Shown one piece after another: positions 18,131-26,619 of a DNA stretch of 64,000 nt. A program made the position numbers and the translations under genes. Every line of letters begins with the position of its first letter. Position 1 is the stretch's first letter. The notes below the pieces were generated by a model. That model did no database searches. It was not told where the DNA came from and saw only the letters and a list, made by a program, of their open reading frames with translations. Location: the NCBI RefSeq assembly GCF_032341995.1, contig NZ_CP135439.1, positions 2,604,001-2,668,000 on the forward strand, in the 5' to 3' direction. The DNA comes from Domibacillus sp. DTU_2020_1001157_1_SI_ALB_TIR_016 (GTDB lineage: Bacteria; Bacillota; Bacilli; Bacillales; Domibacillaceae).

Positions 18131-18697
18131 TCATTCCCTGTTTCGGGTATAAAAAAACGAAATGATATTTTCTTTTACACCGACAACATATTGAGCACGA
18201 GTGACTTTTTCGGTTTGTATAGAAGGTGAGCTGGCATTACCCCTTTCATAAAGTTCTTTTGTCATCATAATCTGATTATGAACAGCAAGAGGCGAGACTG
18301 GCACCATAATGGCTTGGTCGTCTGTAAATGTTACTTTTGTTTGTTTTTTATCGATTTTTTCTAAGAATTTTAAATGGGAAAGTGTAATCCATGTACATTC
18401 AGGTTTTAAATGAGAAATCGTCGGGAATAGATAAGTACCTTTCAAATGATCCACATTAACCGGAACTTTTCGATTGATGCCAAGGACTCTGGTAGACGCT
18501 TCTCTCCGGCCGTCATAGGTTGAAAGGTAGCGAATGCAGCTTTGCCGAATAATTTTCAGCGGCGTTTTCTTTATCATAACCGGTTCTTTGTTTTTTTCAT
18601 ACACTTTTGTGTATTCTCCAAAACGAATCGGTTCCAGAGAAAGAGTACGTTCATTGATAATATATTCGCTGTTTACATCATTCGGCTGGTTGTTCAC
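18131..18697 (-). CDS. comK: ComK, competence transcription factor
   Basis: The 188-residue protein matches ComK (192 in B. subtilis) across the DNA-binding core: PLKIIRQSCIRYLSTYDGRR, the KVPVNVD turn and TYLFPTISHLKPECTWI. ComK binds AT-rich K-boxes as a pair of dimers and turns on DNA uptake and recombination genes, including addAB in B. subtilis, which lie next door here. The GTG start follows GGGTGAG at eight bases. The upstream DNA is very AT-rich, as expected for autoactivation, but I could not find a clean pair of AAAAN5TTTT boxes. Next to it is the IDEAL-domain gene yhzC, the B. subtilis arrangement. Confidence 0.93.
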   Translation of the reverse strand: MNNQPNDVNSEYIINERTLSLEPIRFGEYTKVYEKNKEPVMIKKTPLKIIRQSCIRYLSTYDGRREASTRVLGINRKVPVNVDHLKGTYLFPTISHLKPECTWITLSHLKFLEKIDKKQTKVTFTDDQAIMVPVSPLAVHNQIMMTKELYERGNASSPSIQTEKVTRAQYVVGVKENIISFFYTRNRE

Positions 18698-18811
18698 TTG
18701 ATCGACTCACCCGTTTCTTTCATTTATTTGAACGACTTTATTCTATCATTTAGCAGTAAAATTGTCCCATTTGCCACGAGAAATAATTTTCTAAAAATTT
18801 TAAACTTTCTG

Positions 18812-18840
18812 TTGATTAGTTGTTTGGAATCCCATATAAT
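18812..18840 (+). promoter_or_regulatory. Sigma-A promoter of the IDEAL-domain gene
   Basis: TTGATT and a perfect TATAAT are separated by 17 bases, 28 bases upstream of the start codon. Confidence 0.75.
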
Positions 18841-18868
18841 AAAAAAAAGGTATCTGAGGTGATTAAAA

Positions 18869-19102
18869 ATGGAAAACAACAATTACTTTGCTGAGATGAT
18901 GAAGTCCCCGATGCCCCGTGAAAAAGAAAAAACAGTAATGAGCGAATTTATTGACAGCTTTTTAAGCGATATTCTATACAAAAAAGAAAAAGCCGCATTA
19001 ATGGAAAAAATCGATCTTTCACTTGATAAAGGCGACCGTTCCGCTTTTATTGCCCTATCTGATGAATTAAACCGTTTGGAGAAAACCTATCGCGCATCTT
19101 GA
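18869..19102 (+). CDS. yhzC: IDEAL-domain protein next to comK (YhzC-like)
   Basis: A 77-residue acidic protein. Its C-terminal half carries the IDEAL motif (KIDLSLDKGDRSAFIALSDE, about residues 47-66), a short helical domain found in small Firmicutes proteins. The function is unknown; B. subtilis yhzC is likewise the divergent neighbour of comK. GAGGTG precedes the ATG by about seven bases and a strong promoter is visible. A hairpin terminator lies 50 bases after the stop. Confidence 0.85.
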   Translation: MENNNYFAEMMKSPMPREKEKTVMSEFIDSFLSDILYKKEKAALMEKIDLSLDKGDRSAFIALSDELNRLEKTYRAS

Positions 19103-19153
19103 TGCTTCCCTTCACACTGGTTTCCCCAAACGACAAAATCCCATACTTAACCT

Positions 19154-19189
19154 AAAAGCCCCCGTATCCTTCTAGATACGGGTGCTTTT
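19154..19189. terminator. Bidirectional terminator between yhzC and azlD
   Basis: AAAAGC-CCCGTATC pairs with GATACGGG-GCTTTT around a six-base loop. The symmetric A and T flanks let it act for both convergent genes. Confidence 0.8.
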
Positions 19190-19207
19190 GAGCGTGCATT
19201 TCCCCTC

Positions 19208-19516
19208 TCACATTAAAAAAACGGATAAAACCGTTAAAATTCCAATTGACCCAAGAACCGTAATAATAATATTAGCGCCTGTAAACGCAAGAATAAAAGC
19301 TGCCGCTGTTCCAATTAAAGCAAAGGCCGTATTTTCATGAAAGGTTAAAATTCCTGGAAAAATAAGCGCGCCTAAAGTAGCATACGGAACGTTCTGCAGT
19401 ATTCCCTGCCAAAAAGAAGGAAGCTCTTTGCCTTTAAACAAAACAAATGGCAGCATACGCGGAATATATGTTACGAGAGTCATCCCTATCACAATCGCCG
19501 CAATCGTTATACTCAT
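19208..19516 (-). CDS. azlD: AzlD-family branched-chain amino acid transport protein
   Basis: A 102-residue membrane protein with three to four helices; TYIPRMLPF (about residues 16-24) is the AzlD family mark. AzlD pairs with AzlC as a small plus large subunit that exports branched-chain amino acids and analogues such as 4-azaleucine. The start overlaps the end of azlC by four bases (ATGA). The Ile/Val/Leu operon in the same window makes a role in balancing these pools plausible, but this is inference from family knowledge. Confidence 0.88.
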   Translation of the reverse strand: MSITIAAIVIGMTLVTYIPRMLPFVLFKGKELPSFWQGILQNVPYATLGALIFPGILTFHENTAFALIGTAAAFILAFTGANIIITVLGSIGILTVLSVFLM

Positions 19517-20226
19517 TCTCTGCTCCCCTTTCTTTTTGCCTGGTCAGCTGCTTCAATACTGATCGCGGCAATAAGCGTTGACATAATAATAGACCAGCCG
19601 CTTGAAAGAGCATCTGAGTACGTAAAAATACAGTTTAATACCGCTGCAGTAGAAGCCAGCAGGACCGCTTTTGCGCTTTTTTTAAGCGACGGCACCAAAA
19701 GACCAATAAACATGGCGTATAAAGCAATGCCCATACTTTCCTGAACAACAGGCGGCATAGCACTTCCTGCCAGATAGCCGACTCCCGAGGCGAGCACCCA
19801 GCTGGAATAAGAAATAAGCACAAGACCTGCCATAAAAGAGGAATGAAGCGTTCCGCTTTTCATTGCCGCCACTGAAAATGTTTCATCTGTCACGCCAAAA
19901 GCATAAGCGGCTTTTTTCCAGAGGGACTCTTCTTCCGCTTTTTCATTTAAAGCAGTTGACATTAGAAAGTGGCGGATATTCAGAATAAAGGTCGTCAGCA
20001 CAATTTCAAAAATCCCTGTGCCGATCGTGATCAATCTTAAAGCTATATACTGAGCGGCTCCGGCAAAAACAAAGATGCTCAATGACATCGCTTCGGCCAA
20101 TGTTAATCCCGCACTTTTAGCGAGCAGGCCATATGTAAGAGCTGCCGGCACATAACCAATGGCAATGCCTATGCCGGCTGCGAGCCCATCTTTAAATTCG
20201 CTTTGCGCTGCCGCTGTTGTTTCCAC
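19513..20226 (-). CDS. azlC: AzlC-family branched-chain amino acid permease
   Basis: The 237-residue membrane protein has about six helices and the AzlC marks GYVPAALTYGLLA and FVFAGAAQYIAL in its amino half and NIRHFLMSTAL near residue 85. AzlC is the large subunit of the AzlCD exporter. The ATG is followed by a soluble amino end of about 15 residues. The order azlC-azlD with a four-base overlap shows an operon; no local lrp-type azlB regulator is present here. Confidence 0.9.
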   Translation of the reverse strand: METTAAAQSEFKDGLAAGIGIAIGYVPAALTYGLLAKSAGLTLAEAMSLSIFVFAGAAQYIALRLITIGTGIFEIVLTTFILNIRHFLMSTALNEKAEEESLWKKAAYAFGVTDETFSVAAMKSGTLHSSFMAGLVLISYSSWVLASGVGYLAGSAMPPVVQESMGIALYAMFIGLLVPSLKKSAKAVLLASTAAVLNCIFTYSDALSSGWSIIMSTLIAAISIEAADQAKRKGSRE

Positions 20227-20287
20227 TTCGTCCCCTCCATTTACTCATTTTTCAACAAATTATACTCTTTTGCGTGGAGTCCAACAA

Positions 20288-20317
20288 TAAAAAAATGCAC
20301 CGGCAGCAGGCTGGCGC
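20288..20317 (-). terminator. Terminator after lcfB
   Basis: An imperfect stem (GCGCCAGC with GCCGGTGC, one mismatch and one wobble) is followed on the - strand by seven T residues. Confidence 0.6.
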
Positions 20318-20322
20318 GTGGA

Positions 20323-21876
20323 TTATCTCTGTTTCTCAATTTGTTTTTTAAGAGATCTTCTTAAAATTTTTCCAGTCGTGTTTTTCGGCAGCTCTTTTAA
20401 AAACTCTACGGATGATGGTACCTTATACGAAACAAGTCTTTCTTTGCAATATGTCCGGATCTCTTCTTCGGTTAAAGAATCTCCATATTGAACAACAAAA
20501 GCGAGAACCGCTTCTCCATAATCGGGATCCGGGACACCAAGCACAGCGGCTTCTCTAATACCGGGGTGCTCATATAAGACTTCTTCTACTTCACGCGGAT
20601 ATACATTGTACCCGCCTACTAATATCAGATCTTTTTTCCGGTCTACAATATAAAAATAGCCCTCATCGTCCTGGCAGGCCAAATCCCCGGTATACAGCCA
20701 GCCGTCCCGAAGAACAGCCGCTGTTTCTTCCGGCATTTTATAATATCCTTTCATCACATTTGGCCCTCTCACAATCAATTCACCTACCTGTCCAAGTGCT
20801 ATTTCTTCGCCGAGTTCATTGACGATTTTGTTTTCAACGTTCGGAATAGAGCAGCCAATCGAACCGGCTTTACGTGGACGGTCAAGCGGGTTAAAACAAG
20901 TAACCGGGCTTGCTTCTGACAGTCCGTATCCTTCTGAGACGCGCACATAAAATGTTTCCTCGAACTGCTTCAAAAGGGAGACAGGCATAGGCGCTCCGCC
21001 GGAGATACAAAGGCGGACAGACGAAAAATCAGCCGGTTGTGCCTTTGAATGTTGTATTAAAAAAGAATACATGGTCGGCACTCCAGCAAACACAGTCGCT
21101 TTGTGTTCTTTAGCTGCCTGAAACACTTCGTTCGGGCTGAATGAAGGCAGAATAATGATTTCAGCTCCGCAAAGAAGAGGCGTATTCAGCATGACCGTTA
21201 AGCAAAAAATATGAAACATCGGCAGAGCGGTGATGACAATATCTGAATTCGTCATAGATAAGTATTCGGCAATATCCCGCGCATTTGAATACATATTTTT
21301 ATGCGTCAGCATGACACCTTTCGGATGGCCGGTTGTACCAGATGTATATAAAATCACAGCTGTATCTGCTTCGCACAAATCAAGCCTGCAAAGGGGATTT
21401 CCACACTCAGCTAATTCAGAAAACGTTTTCAATTTTAGGGAAATAGAAAGATCCAGCTTATCAGATTTATGTGCAAAGGGATGATCAGATGTACAGAGAA
21501 TAAACTGGCTGACAGACGGAAGTTCCTGATGCATACTCTCCATAACGGGAAGCAGCTTGTCCGTTGTCACAACTGCTTTTGTATCACTATTTTGTAAGAT
21601 ATAAAGCAATTCGTTTCGTGTATAAGCTGGGTTGATTGGAACTACAATGAGACCCGCCCGCAGCGCGCCATATAATGAAACGATAAACTGCGGTGAATTG
21701 TCCAGCAATAAAGCAATATGGTCCCCCTTTTGAAAACCAAGTGACTGCAGGCCGGCCGCAAATCGTGTAGCATTCTCGTTCAGCTCCTGATAAGTCGCAG
21801 ACGTATTTAAAAATGCATATGCTCTTTTGTTCGCTTGAATAGACGCCATTTCTTCAAGTGCCCATGATACATTCAC
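20323..21876 (-). CDS. lcfB: Long-chain acyl-CoA ligase (LcfB/YhfL-like)
   Basis: An AMP-forming adenylating enzyme of 517 residues. The P-loop-like motif A3 YTSGTTGHPKGVMLTH is near residue 178, SEGYGLSEASPV forms motif A5, YTGDLA motif A7, and the catalytic lysine is in PKNTTGKILRR near the end. It is similar over its length to B. subtilis YhfL (513 residues), a fatty acid CoA ligase that activates fatty acids for degradation at the membrane. The GTG at 21876 follows GGGGGAGG by eight bases; the upstream in-frame start lacks a site. yhfI and yhfH lie just upstream as in B. subtilis. Confidence 0.88.
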   Translation of the reverse strand: MNVSWALEEMASIQANKRAYAFLNTSATYQELNENATRFAAGLQSLGFQKGDHIALLLDNSPQFIVSLYGALRAGLIVVPINPAYTRNELLYILQNSDTKAVVTTDKLLPVMESMHQELPSVSQFILCTSDHPFAHKSDKLDLSISLKLKTFSELAECGNPLCRLDLCEADTAVILYTSGTTGHPKGVMLTHKNMYSNARDIAEYLSMTNSDIVITALPMFHIFCLTVMLNTPLLCGAEIIILPSFSPNEVFQAAKEHKATVFAGVPTMYSFLIQHSKAQPADFSSVRLCISGGAPMPVSLLKQFEETFYVRVSEGYGLSEASPVTCFNPLDRPRKAGSIGCSIPNVENKIVNELGEEIALGQVGELIVRGPNVMKGYYKMPEETAAVLRDGWLYTGDLACQDDEGYFYIVDRKKDLILVGGYNVYPREVEEVLYEHPGIREAAVLGVPDPDYGEAVLAFVVQYGDSLTEEEIRTYCKERLVSYKVPSSVEFLKELPKNTTGKILRRSLKKQIEKQR

Positions 21877-21923
21877 CGTTTCGTCCTCCCCCATGTCAAA
21901 CAAATAACAAATCTGTTTTCTCT

Positions 21924-21951
21924 ATTATATAAAACAACAAAAAAGCCGCAA
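21924..21951 (-). promoter_or_regulatory. Possible lcfB promoter overlapping the yhfI terminator
   Basis: TATAAT on the - strand has TTGCGG 16 bases upstream, and this -35 lies inside the terminator stem of yhfI. No FadR-like palindrome was seen. Confidence 0.4.
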
Positions 21952-21962
21952 GTGCGGCTTTT
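21939..21962 (-). terminator. Terminator downstream of yhfI
   Basis: AAAAGCCGCA pairs with TGCGGCTTTT and is followed by T residues on the - strand. The 136 bases between it and yhfI hold no recognisable feature. Confidence 0.7.
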
Positions 21963-22098
21963 GGTCTGCCAGAAAATTCCTGCTTTCAATGTTGCCTGCC
22001 AACTGTGAATGCTCATAACTTTAACCGCTTCCCATCCGGCAGCGTTCCTTGAAGGACAAGTGTTTTGAATCAGCCTGCTTTCTAACTTTACTTATATT

Positions 22099-22833
22099 TT
22101 AAAAACCAATTTCCAAGTTTTCTCTTGCGAGCATAATAGGGCCGCTAAATTCTTCGCCGGCTTCCTGGACTAGCTGATCAAGTTCTCCAAAGTGAGGCAA
22201 ATGAGTCAGCACTAATGTTTTTACTTGTGCTTCCCTGGCAAGGATGCCGGCTTCCTGCGCTGTCATATGCCCGGCCGAAGAGCCATCCATTCCTTTATAT
22301 AAGTTGCTTTCAGCAAGCAGTACATCTGCACCTTGTGCAAAAGATGCAAGCTCCCTTTGAAAGGCGGTATCCGCTGTATACACCACCGTATCTGTTCCGT
22401 CTGTAATTTTGATGGCATAGCAAGACGCCGGGTGATTTGTTTTGAAAAATGAAATTGAAAAAGGCCCGGCTTGAAGTGTATCCGCAGGATTATAAGCAAC
22501 GCCCTTCGTTATATTTTTGTACGTCAAGGTTTGGAATCCGTCTGCTTCATTATGTCCGTAAATAGCAAGAGGCTCTTCCCTCGTTTTACTTGTAAAAGAA
22601 TCAATTAAAAGCGCATGCTGCAATACACCAATATCCGCTACATGATCTGCGTGATAATGGGACAGAATAACAGCATTAAGATCTGCTGGCTTTAAATGAT
22701 TTTGCAGTTTCGATAAAACAGCGCTGCCGCAGTCTACAAGCAGTTTGAAACCGTCATGTTCAACCAGATATCCGCTGCTGGCCTCATTCGCTTTCGGAAA
22801 GCCGCCCCAGCAGCCTAGTACAGTTACATTCAT
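22099..22833 (-). CDS. yhfI: YhfI, metallo-beta-lactamase-fold hydrolase
   Basis: The 244-residue protein has the zinc-binding signature HYHADH (about residues 59-64), further His and Asp ligands in FKTNHPASCYAI and YTADTAF, and a final HLPHF. It is the same length as B. subtilis YhfI and belongs to the RNase Z-like branch of the MBL fold. Cyclic nucleotide or phosphodiester cleavage is likely from the family; the substrate is not known. It is divergent from yhfH with a 145-base shared region. Confidence 0.85.
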   Translation of the reverse strand: MNVTVLGCWGGFPKANEASSGYLVEHDGFKLLVDCGSAVLSKLQNHLKPADLNAVILSHYHADHVADIGVLQHALLIDSFTSKTREEPLAIYGHNEADGFQTLTYKNITKGVAYNPADTLQAGPFSISFFKTNHPASCYAIKITDGTDTVVYTADTAFQRELASFAQGADVLLAESNLYKGMDGSSAGHMTAQEAGILAREAQVKTLVLTHLPHFGELDQLVQEAGEEFSGPIMLARENLEIGF

Positions 22834-22905
22834 GTATGTATGCTCCTTTCTTTTTTCATTGTATTCCCTTATTCCAAAAAAATAAAATAAATTTTCAGAA
22901 AACGG

Positions 22906-22934
22906 TTGACGATTTGATTCTGTTATAATACACT
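22906..22934 (+). promoter_or_regulatory. Sigma-A promoter of yhfH with adjacent palindromes
   Basis: TTGACG and TACACT are 17 bases apart. Just downstream are two short perfect palindromes, GTTAATAAC and GTTATATAAC, in the 5' leader, a possible repressor site. Confidence 0.6.
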
Positions 22935-22978
22935 GTTAATAACAAATCAATCAGTTATATAACAAAGGAGAGACAAAC

Positions 22979-23110
22979 ATGATCACAGACATCGTTGAGT
23001 TTTTCAAAAACCTTCCGCCAAAACAATGCACAAGCTGCGGTTCTCATATCGAAGAACAGCATGACTGCTACAGCAATACATGCTCAACTTGCGCATCAAA
23101 GGATCTGTAA
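22979..23110 (+). CDS. yhfH: YhfH-like 43-residue zinc-ribbon protein
   Basis: The ATG follows AAAGGAG by eight bases. The protein starts MITDIVEFFKNLPPKQC and carries two CxxC pairs (C17/C20 and C35/C38) plus C30, enough for one zinc site. B. subtilis YhfH has the same FYKNLPPKQC start and the same position beside yhfI. No function is known for the family; a zinc-stabilised binding module is the most that can be said. It has its own promoter and terminator, so it is expressed alone. Confidence 0.8.
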   Translation: MITDIVEFFKNLPPKQCTSCGSHIEEQHDCYSNTCSTCASKDL

Positions 23111-23129
23111 CCCTGTCGCCTGCGTCATA

Positions 23130-23163
23130 AAAAACCCCCTGCCTCAACCGGCAGGGGGTTTCA
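23130..23163 (+). terminator. Terminator after yhfH
   Basis: AAACCCCCTGCC pairs with GGCAGGGGGTTT around a six-base loop. Its symmetric ends may also stop the convergent operon from the other side. Confidence 0.8.
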
Positions 23164-23172
23164 TTTACGTTT

Positions 23173-23595
23173 TTATTGCGCTTCTTTATCCGGCTCAGCC
23201 GGCGTGACAGCATTACCGACAGAAAAAGCCGATTTTGGCATTGTGTGCAGCCCTCGTGCTGTAACGTGCACTTGTACATAATAAACAGCTTCTTCGTTAA
23301 ATGTTTTGGAAACAGTATATACTCCATTTCCTTTTGAGACGGCATCGAGCATTTCGCTGTTTTCTTGATGGCCATCTTTCCAAATTTCATATTTTACTTC
23401 ATCGGGATTATCAACCGGATCGCCGTCTTGGGTAATGGTAGTAGAAACCGTGACTTCTTCGCCTGTATCCACTTTTTCTGGCACATGAAGAACAGCTTCA
23501 ACCGGCTCGGGAAGCGGAGGCGGCTCGTTTTTTTCAGGTGTACAGGCGGCCAGCAACAATCCAAGCATCATCATGCATACTGCTTTCCTGTTCAT
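23173..23595 (-). CDS. FixH/YtkA-like lipoprotein
   Basis: A 140-residue lipoprotein: signal peptide with lipobox LAAC, the lipid-bearing cysteine at residue 18, then a proline-rich spacer and a beta-sandwich of the FixH/YtkA type (about residues 36-115, with GNGVYTVSKTF and YYVQVHV). It would be held on the outer face of the membrane. It is last in a four-gene operon and overlaps the histidine kinase gene by four bases. YtkA-like domains are often found with copper or cell-envelope proteins, but no metal motif is obvious here. A sensory or target role for the kinase is inferred. Confidence 0.75.
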   Translation of the reverse strand: MNRKAVCMMMLGLLLAACTPEKNEPPPLPEPVEAVLHVPEKVDTGEEVTVSTTITQDGDPVDNPDEVKYEIWKDGHQENSEMLDAVSKGNGVYTVSKTFNEEAVYYVQVHVTARGLHTMPKSAFSVGNAVTPAEPDKEAQ

Positions 23596-24971
23596 GTTTC
23601 CTCTCCTTCTTCCATCAGCGCCGGCAGAGTAACGGTAACGGTTGTCCCTACTCCTGCTTCGCTTTGTATGTTAAGCTCTCCTCCATGACGTTCAACAATC
23701 TGCTTCACAATCGACAAGCCCAAACCTGATCCGCCATCTTCACGGGTACGCGCTTTATTGATACGGTAAAATTGGTTTGTAACCTTCGGAATTTCTTCCT
23801 CAGGCATGCCGGCTCCAATATCACGAACGATCCATTTAACTTGATCTTTTTCTTGTCTGAGCGTAATGTAAATGGGCTTATTTTTTTGCGAATACCGCAC
23901 CGCGTTGTCAATAATATTGGTCATCACTTGACTCAGCCTGTCTTCATCCCCATATACAATCGTTTCCTCATCTATGTCAAGCGCAAAACGGTCATGCTTC
24001 AGCCGAAACGTGTCGACAGTCCGGTAAACAAGATCGGCAAGCGGAAGAAAGGTTTTTTCTATGTTCATTTTATTCGAATCGAGCCGGATTAATTCAAGCA
24101 GATCGTTTACAAGGCGCTCCATTCGAGCTGCCTCGCGCTGAATAATACTGAGCTGCTGTTCCGGGCGGCCGATACCGTTTATCATTGCTTCACTATAGCC
24201 TTTTATATAACTGAGCGGAGTACGAAGCTCATGTGAAACAGTTGCCAAAAATGTTTTCCGCTGTTCGTTTTCTTTTTGAATTGCTTCAGCCATTTCATTG
24301 AACGTACGCGCAAGCTGGCCAAATTCATCCTTTGATTCAGCCGGTACGCGTGCCGTATAATCCCCTTTTGATAAGCGGACGGCCGCTCCTTTCATCTCTT
24401 CAAGCGGCTTGACTACATGGCGGGTCCATCTCATGCCTCCATATAGGAGAACAGCCGTCAGCAATGCAGCCCCCGCTGCCCAGAACAAGATCAGGCTCGA
24501 CACAAGTTCATCAATTCGTTCGAGGGGTATATACAAATAAAGAATGCCTTTTAACTGCTTGTCGTCCAAAAGTGGATAAATAACGGAAATAATCTGCCGG
24601 TCAAACCGCTCGGAATAACCGGTTTCTTCAATCATTTTATTTTCCAGCAGCTTTTCTCTTTCTTCCGGCCCGATCAGTGTTTCATAATCCGCTTCATATG
24701 GAATACAGGCAGCAAGCTCCCTCGGATTATGTACGGCGAAAGCTTCAAATGGTGACTTTTCACTGAACCAGGCGACGCGCTCTACAAATGCAGCGTTCAA
24801 TTCTCCTCCCTCATAATCGTCCGACAGATTTTCTGCTGCAGCTTTCAGTTCGTCTTTAACGCTTTCTACATACAGCTTTTCATACAGCGTATAAGCGATG
24901 CCAAATGCAGATCCAACTGCAAGAAGAACAAAAATAAACAGCGTCATCCACAGTTTTTTCCGAAAGGTCAT
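23592..24971 (-). CDS. Sensor histidine kinase
   Basis: The 459-residue protein has a first membrane helix (about 8-30), an extracellular domain of about 125 residues, a second helix (about 157-178), a HAMP linker, a HisKA domain with the phospho-accepting histidine in ATVSHELRTPLSYIKGY, and a HATPase with DNAVRYS (N box), DIGAGM and GGSGLGLSI. This is a class I membrane kinase. Its cognate regulator is immediately upstream with a four-base overlap. The external domain is not one I can name; together with lipoproteins at both ends of the operon it suggests an envelope signal. Confidence 0.9.
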   Translation of the reverse strand: MTFRKKLWMTLFIFVLLAVGSAFGIAYTLYEKLYVESVKDELKAAAENLSDDYEGGELNAAFVERVAWFSEKSPFEAFAVHNPRELAACIPYEADYETLIGPEEREKLLENKMIEETGYSERFDRQIISVIYPLLDDKQLKGILYLYIPLERIDELVSSLILFWAAGAALLTAVLLYGGMRWTRHVVKPLEEMKGAAVRLSKGDYTARVPAESKDEFGQLARTFNEMAEAIQKENEQRKTFLATVSHELRTPLSYIKGYSEAMINGIGRPEQQLSIIQREAARMERLVNDLLELIRLDSNKMNIEKTFLPLADLVYRTVDTFRLKHDRFALDIDEETIVYGDEDRLSQVMTNIIDNAVRYSQKNKPIYITLRQEKDQVKWIVRDIGAGMPEEEIPKVTNQFYRINKARTREDGGSGLGLSIVKQIVERHGGELNIQSEAGVGTTVTVTLPALMEEGEET

Positions 24972-25645
24972 ATTGTGCCGTCCACAAATTTATAGCCAAT
25001 TCCCCAAACGGTTTCAATGGAGGCTCCTTCGTGCTTCAATTTCATCCGTAATGTTTTAATATGTGTATCTACTGTTCGGGTGCCGCCCCTGTACTCTGTT
25101 CCCCAGACGGTTTCAAGCAGTTCTTCCCGCGAAAAAATCCGCCCCCGGTTTTTTGCAAGAAGAACGAGCAAGTCAAATTCTTTCATTGTCAGCCCGACGG
25201 CTGTACCGTCTACCTTTACCACCCGGGAATGAATATCGATCAAAAGAGTTTGATACTGGATCGTTTCCCGTTTATCCGTCGAAGAGCCGAATCGCCGAAG
25301 CACTGCTTGAATACGGGCAGTCATTTCTCCAGGAGAAAAGGGCTTCACAATATAGTCATCTCCTCCAAGCGAAAAGGCGCGCACCTTGTCCCACTCTTCT
25401 CCACGTGCGCTCAAAAAAATAATGGGGATATTGCTGTAAGAACGGATGGCCTCGCACACGGCAAAACCATCGCGCCCGGGCATCATAATATCCAGCAGTA
25501 TAAGGTCCGGCTGAAACTCTTTTAATTTTTCTTCCGCTTCCTCTCCATTTAAAGCTGAGCTGACGGTGTACCCGGCATTTTCCAGATACATCGTGACCAA
25601 ATCCACCATATCCTGCTCATCATCTACAACTAATAAATGCGTCAT
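24968..25645 (-). CDS. OmpR/PhoB-family response regulator
   Basis: A 225-residue regulator. The receiver domain has the acidic pair DDEQD near the start, phospho-acceptor Asp in LILLDIMMPG near residue 52, conserved Ser/Ala and Lys in VKPFSP; the C-terminal winged helix ends in VDTHIKTLRMKL and WGIGYKF. The ATG at 25645 follows GAAGGTGA; the longer frame with two leucine codons is rejected. It begins one base after the stop of the beta-propeller gene, so translation is coupled. Direct repeats of TTCACA at the operon promoter are a candidate binding site. Confidence 0.92.
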   Translation of the reverse strand: MTHLLVVDDEQDMVDLVTMYLENAGYTVSSALNGEEAEEKLKEFQPDLILLDIMMPGRDGFAVCEAIRSYSNIPIIFLSARGEEWDKVRAFSLGGDDYIVKPFSPGEMTARIQAVLRRFGSSTDKRETIQYQTLLIDIHSRVVKVDGTAVGLTMKEFDLLVLLAKNRGRIFSREELLETVWGTEYRGGTRTVDTHIKTLRMKLKHEGASIETVWGIGYKFVDGTI

Positions 25646-25646
25646 C

Positions 25647-26591
25647 TCATTCACCTTCTTCAACAAAAATCATAAATGGTCCTTTACCTATATTAATAGT
25701 CTTGCGTTTTTCAAGTGTTTTTTCTTCATACAAAGAAAGCGTCCCGCTGTCATAGCCGGCTGAAAGAATGGTTTTTCCAAGCACGGCAATGGCGAATGGA
25801 TTGGCCGGCGCGTCCGTTTGCGCCGCTAATTTTCTTTCTGGATCAAAAGCAAACAGCTTATTCGATCCATGGCTCGCGGCATACATAAACCCGCTTTTTG
25901 CAGCAAAAGCAATGGGCATGACCGGTGCATCTGCTGTTCCAGTCAATGAACCGGTTTCAAGTGAATAGACATGAATGGTTTCACCGGCACGAGCCCCAAC
26001 CCCATGGCCGCCAACCCACAGCTCGTTTTTTTCTTTATCTACAGCTAAGCCAGTCGAAGACGTTGGGATGGCAAATTCCCGGGTAATGCGGTGTGTATGT
26101 ACATCCAATTCTGATAGTACCGTATCCCGGTAATTAATAATATACAATTTCCCTTTATATTCAAGCATGGTCATCGGGTAATGCCCCGTTCGTGTTTTTT
26201 TCGTTTCCCGGCCTTCGCTATTTAAAAAATGGACCGCTCCGTCTTCTTTCACTGAAAGTGCCACTTCATTTGTTTCTTTGACATAAGCCGCACCTGTCAC
26301 TCCTTTTGGCACTTCCCACTCCGCAAGCTCTTTGCCCGTCTCAACCGAGTAAAGCTTGGCATGAGTAAGTTCTGTGCCGTACAAAAGCATTTTATCGTCA
26401 AACAGAAGACTGCCTGTGTATGGTTCGTCAAACGCCCACTCAGCAAGTATGGTCCCATTGGGTGCGATAAAGGTTATACCCGGCTCTTTAATGGTTAAAA
26501 CAGCGGCAAACTTATCTGCATGAACCGGCTCAAACGCTGCGCGGCCGCAGCCGGCAAGCAGCAAAAGCATAACCAGTATAATACTCTTCAC
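25647..26591 (-). CDS. Beta-propeller (YncE-like) lipoprotein
   Basis: The 314-residue protein starts with a signal peptide and lipobox LLAGC (cysteine at about 15), followed by repeated blades of about 40 residues, for example LYSVETGKELAEW, SELDVHTHRITREF, IHVYSLETGSLTG and LFAFDPERKLAAQ. This is a YncE-like propeller anchored outside the membrane. It is the first gene of the operon with the two-component system. GTG at 26591 follows GGGAGGCGC. A role as signal-binding partner of the kinase is an inference from the arrangement; no enzyme motif is visible. Confidence 0.8.
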   Translation of the reverse strand: MKSIILVMLLLLAGCGRAAFEPVHADKFAAVLTIKEPGITFIAPNGTILAEWAFDEPYTGSLLFDDKMLLYGTELTHAKLYSVETGKELAEWEVPKGVTGAAYVKETNEVALSVKEDGAVHFLNSEGRETKKTRTGHYPMTMLEYKGKLYIINYRDTVLSELDVHTHRITREFAIPTSSTGLAVDKEKNELWVGGHGVGARAGETIHVYSLETGSLTGTADAPVMPIAFAAKSGFMYAASHGSNKLFAFDPERKLAAQTDAPANPFAIAVLGKTILSAGYDSGTLSLYEEKTLEKRKTINIGKGPFMIFVEEGE

Positions 26592-26619
26592 TTTTATGCG
26601 CCTCCCTGCTTTTCCTTTC

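Noticed and set aside
18698..18868. ComK K-boxes in the comK promoter region
   Set aside because: The region is AT-rich but no pair of AAAA-N5-TTTT boxes at one to three helical turns was found.
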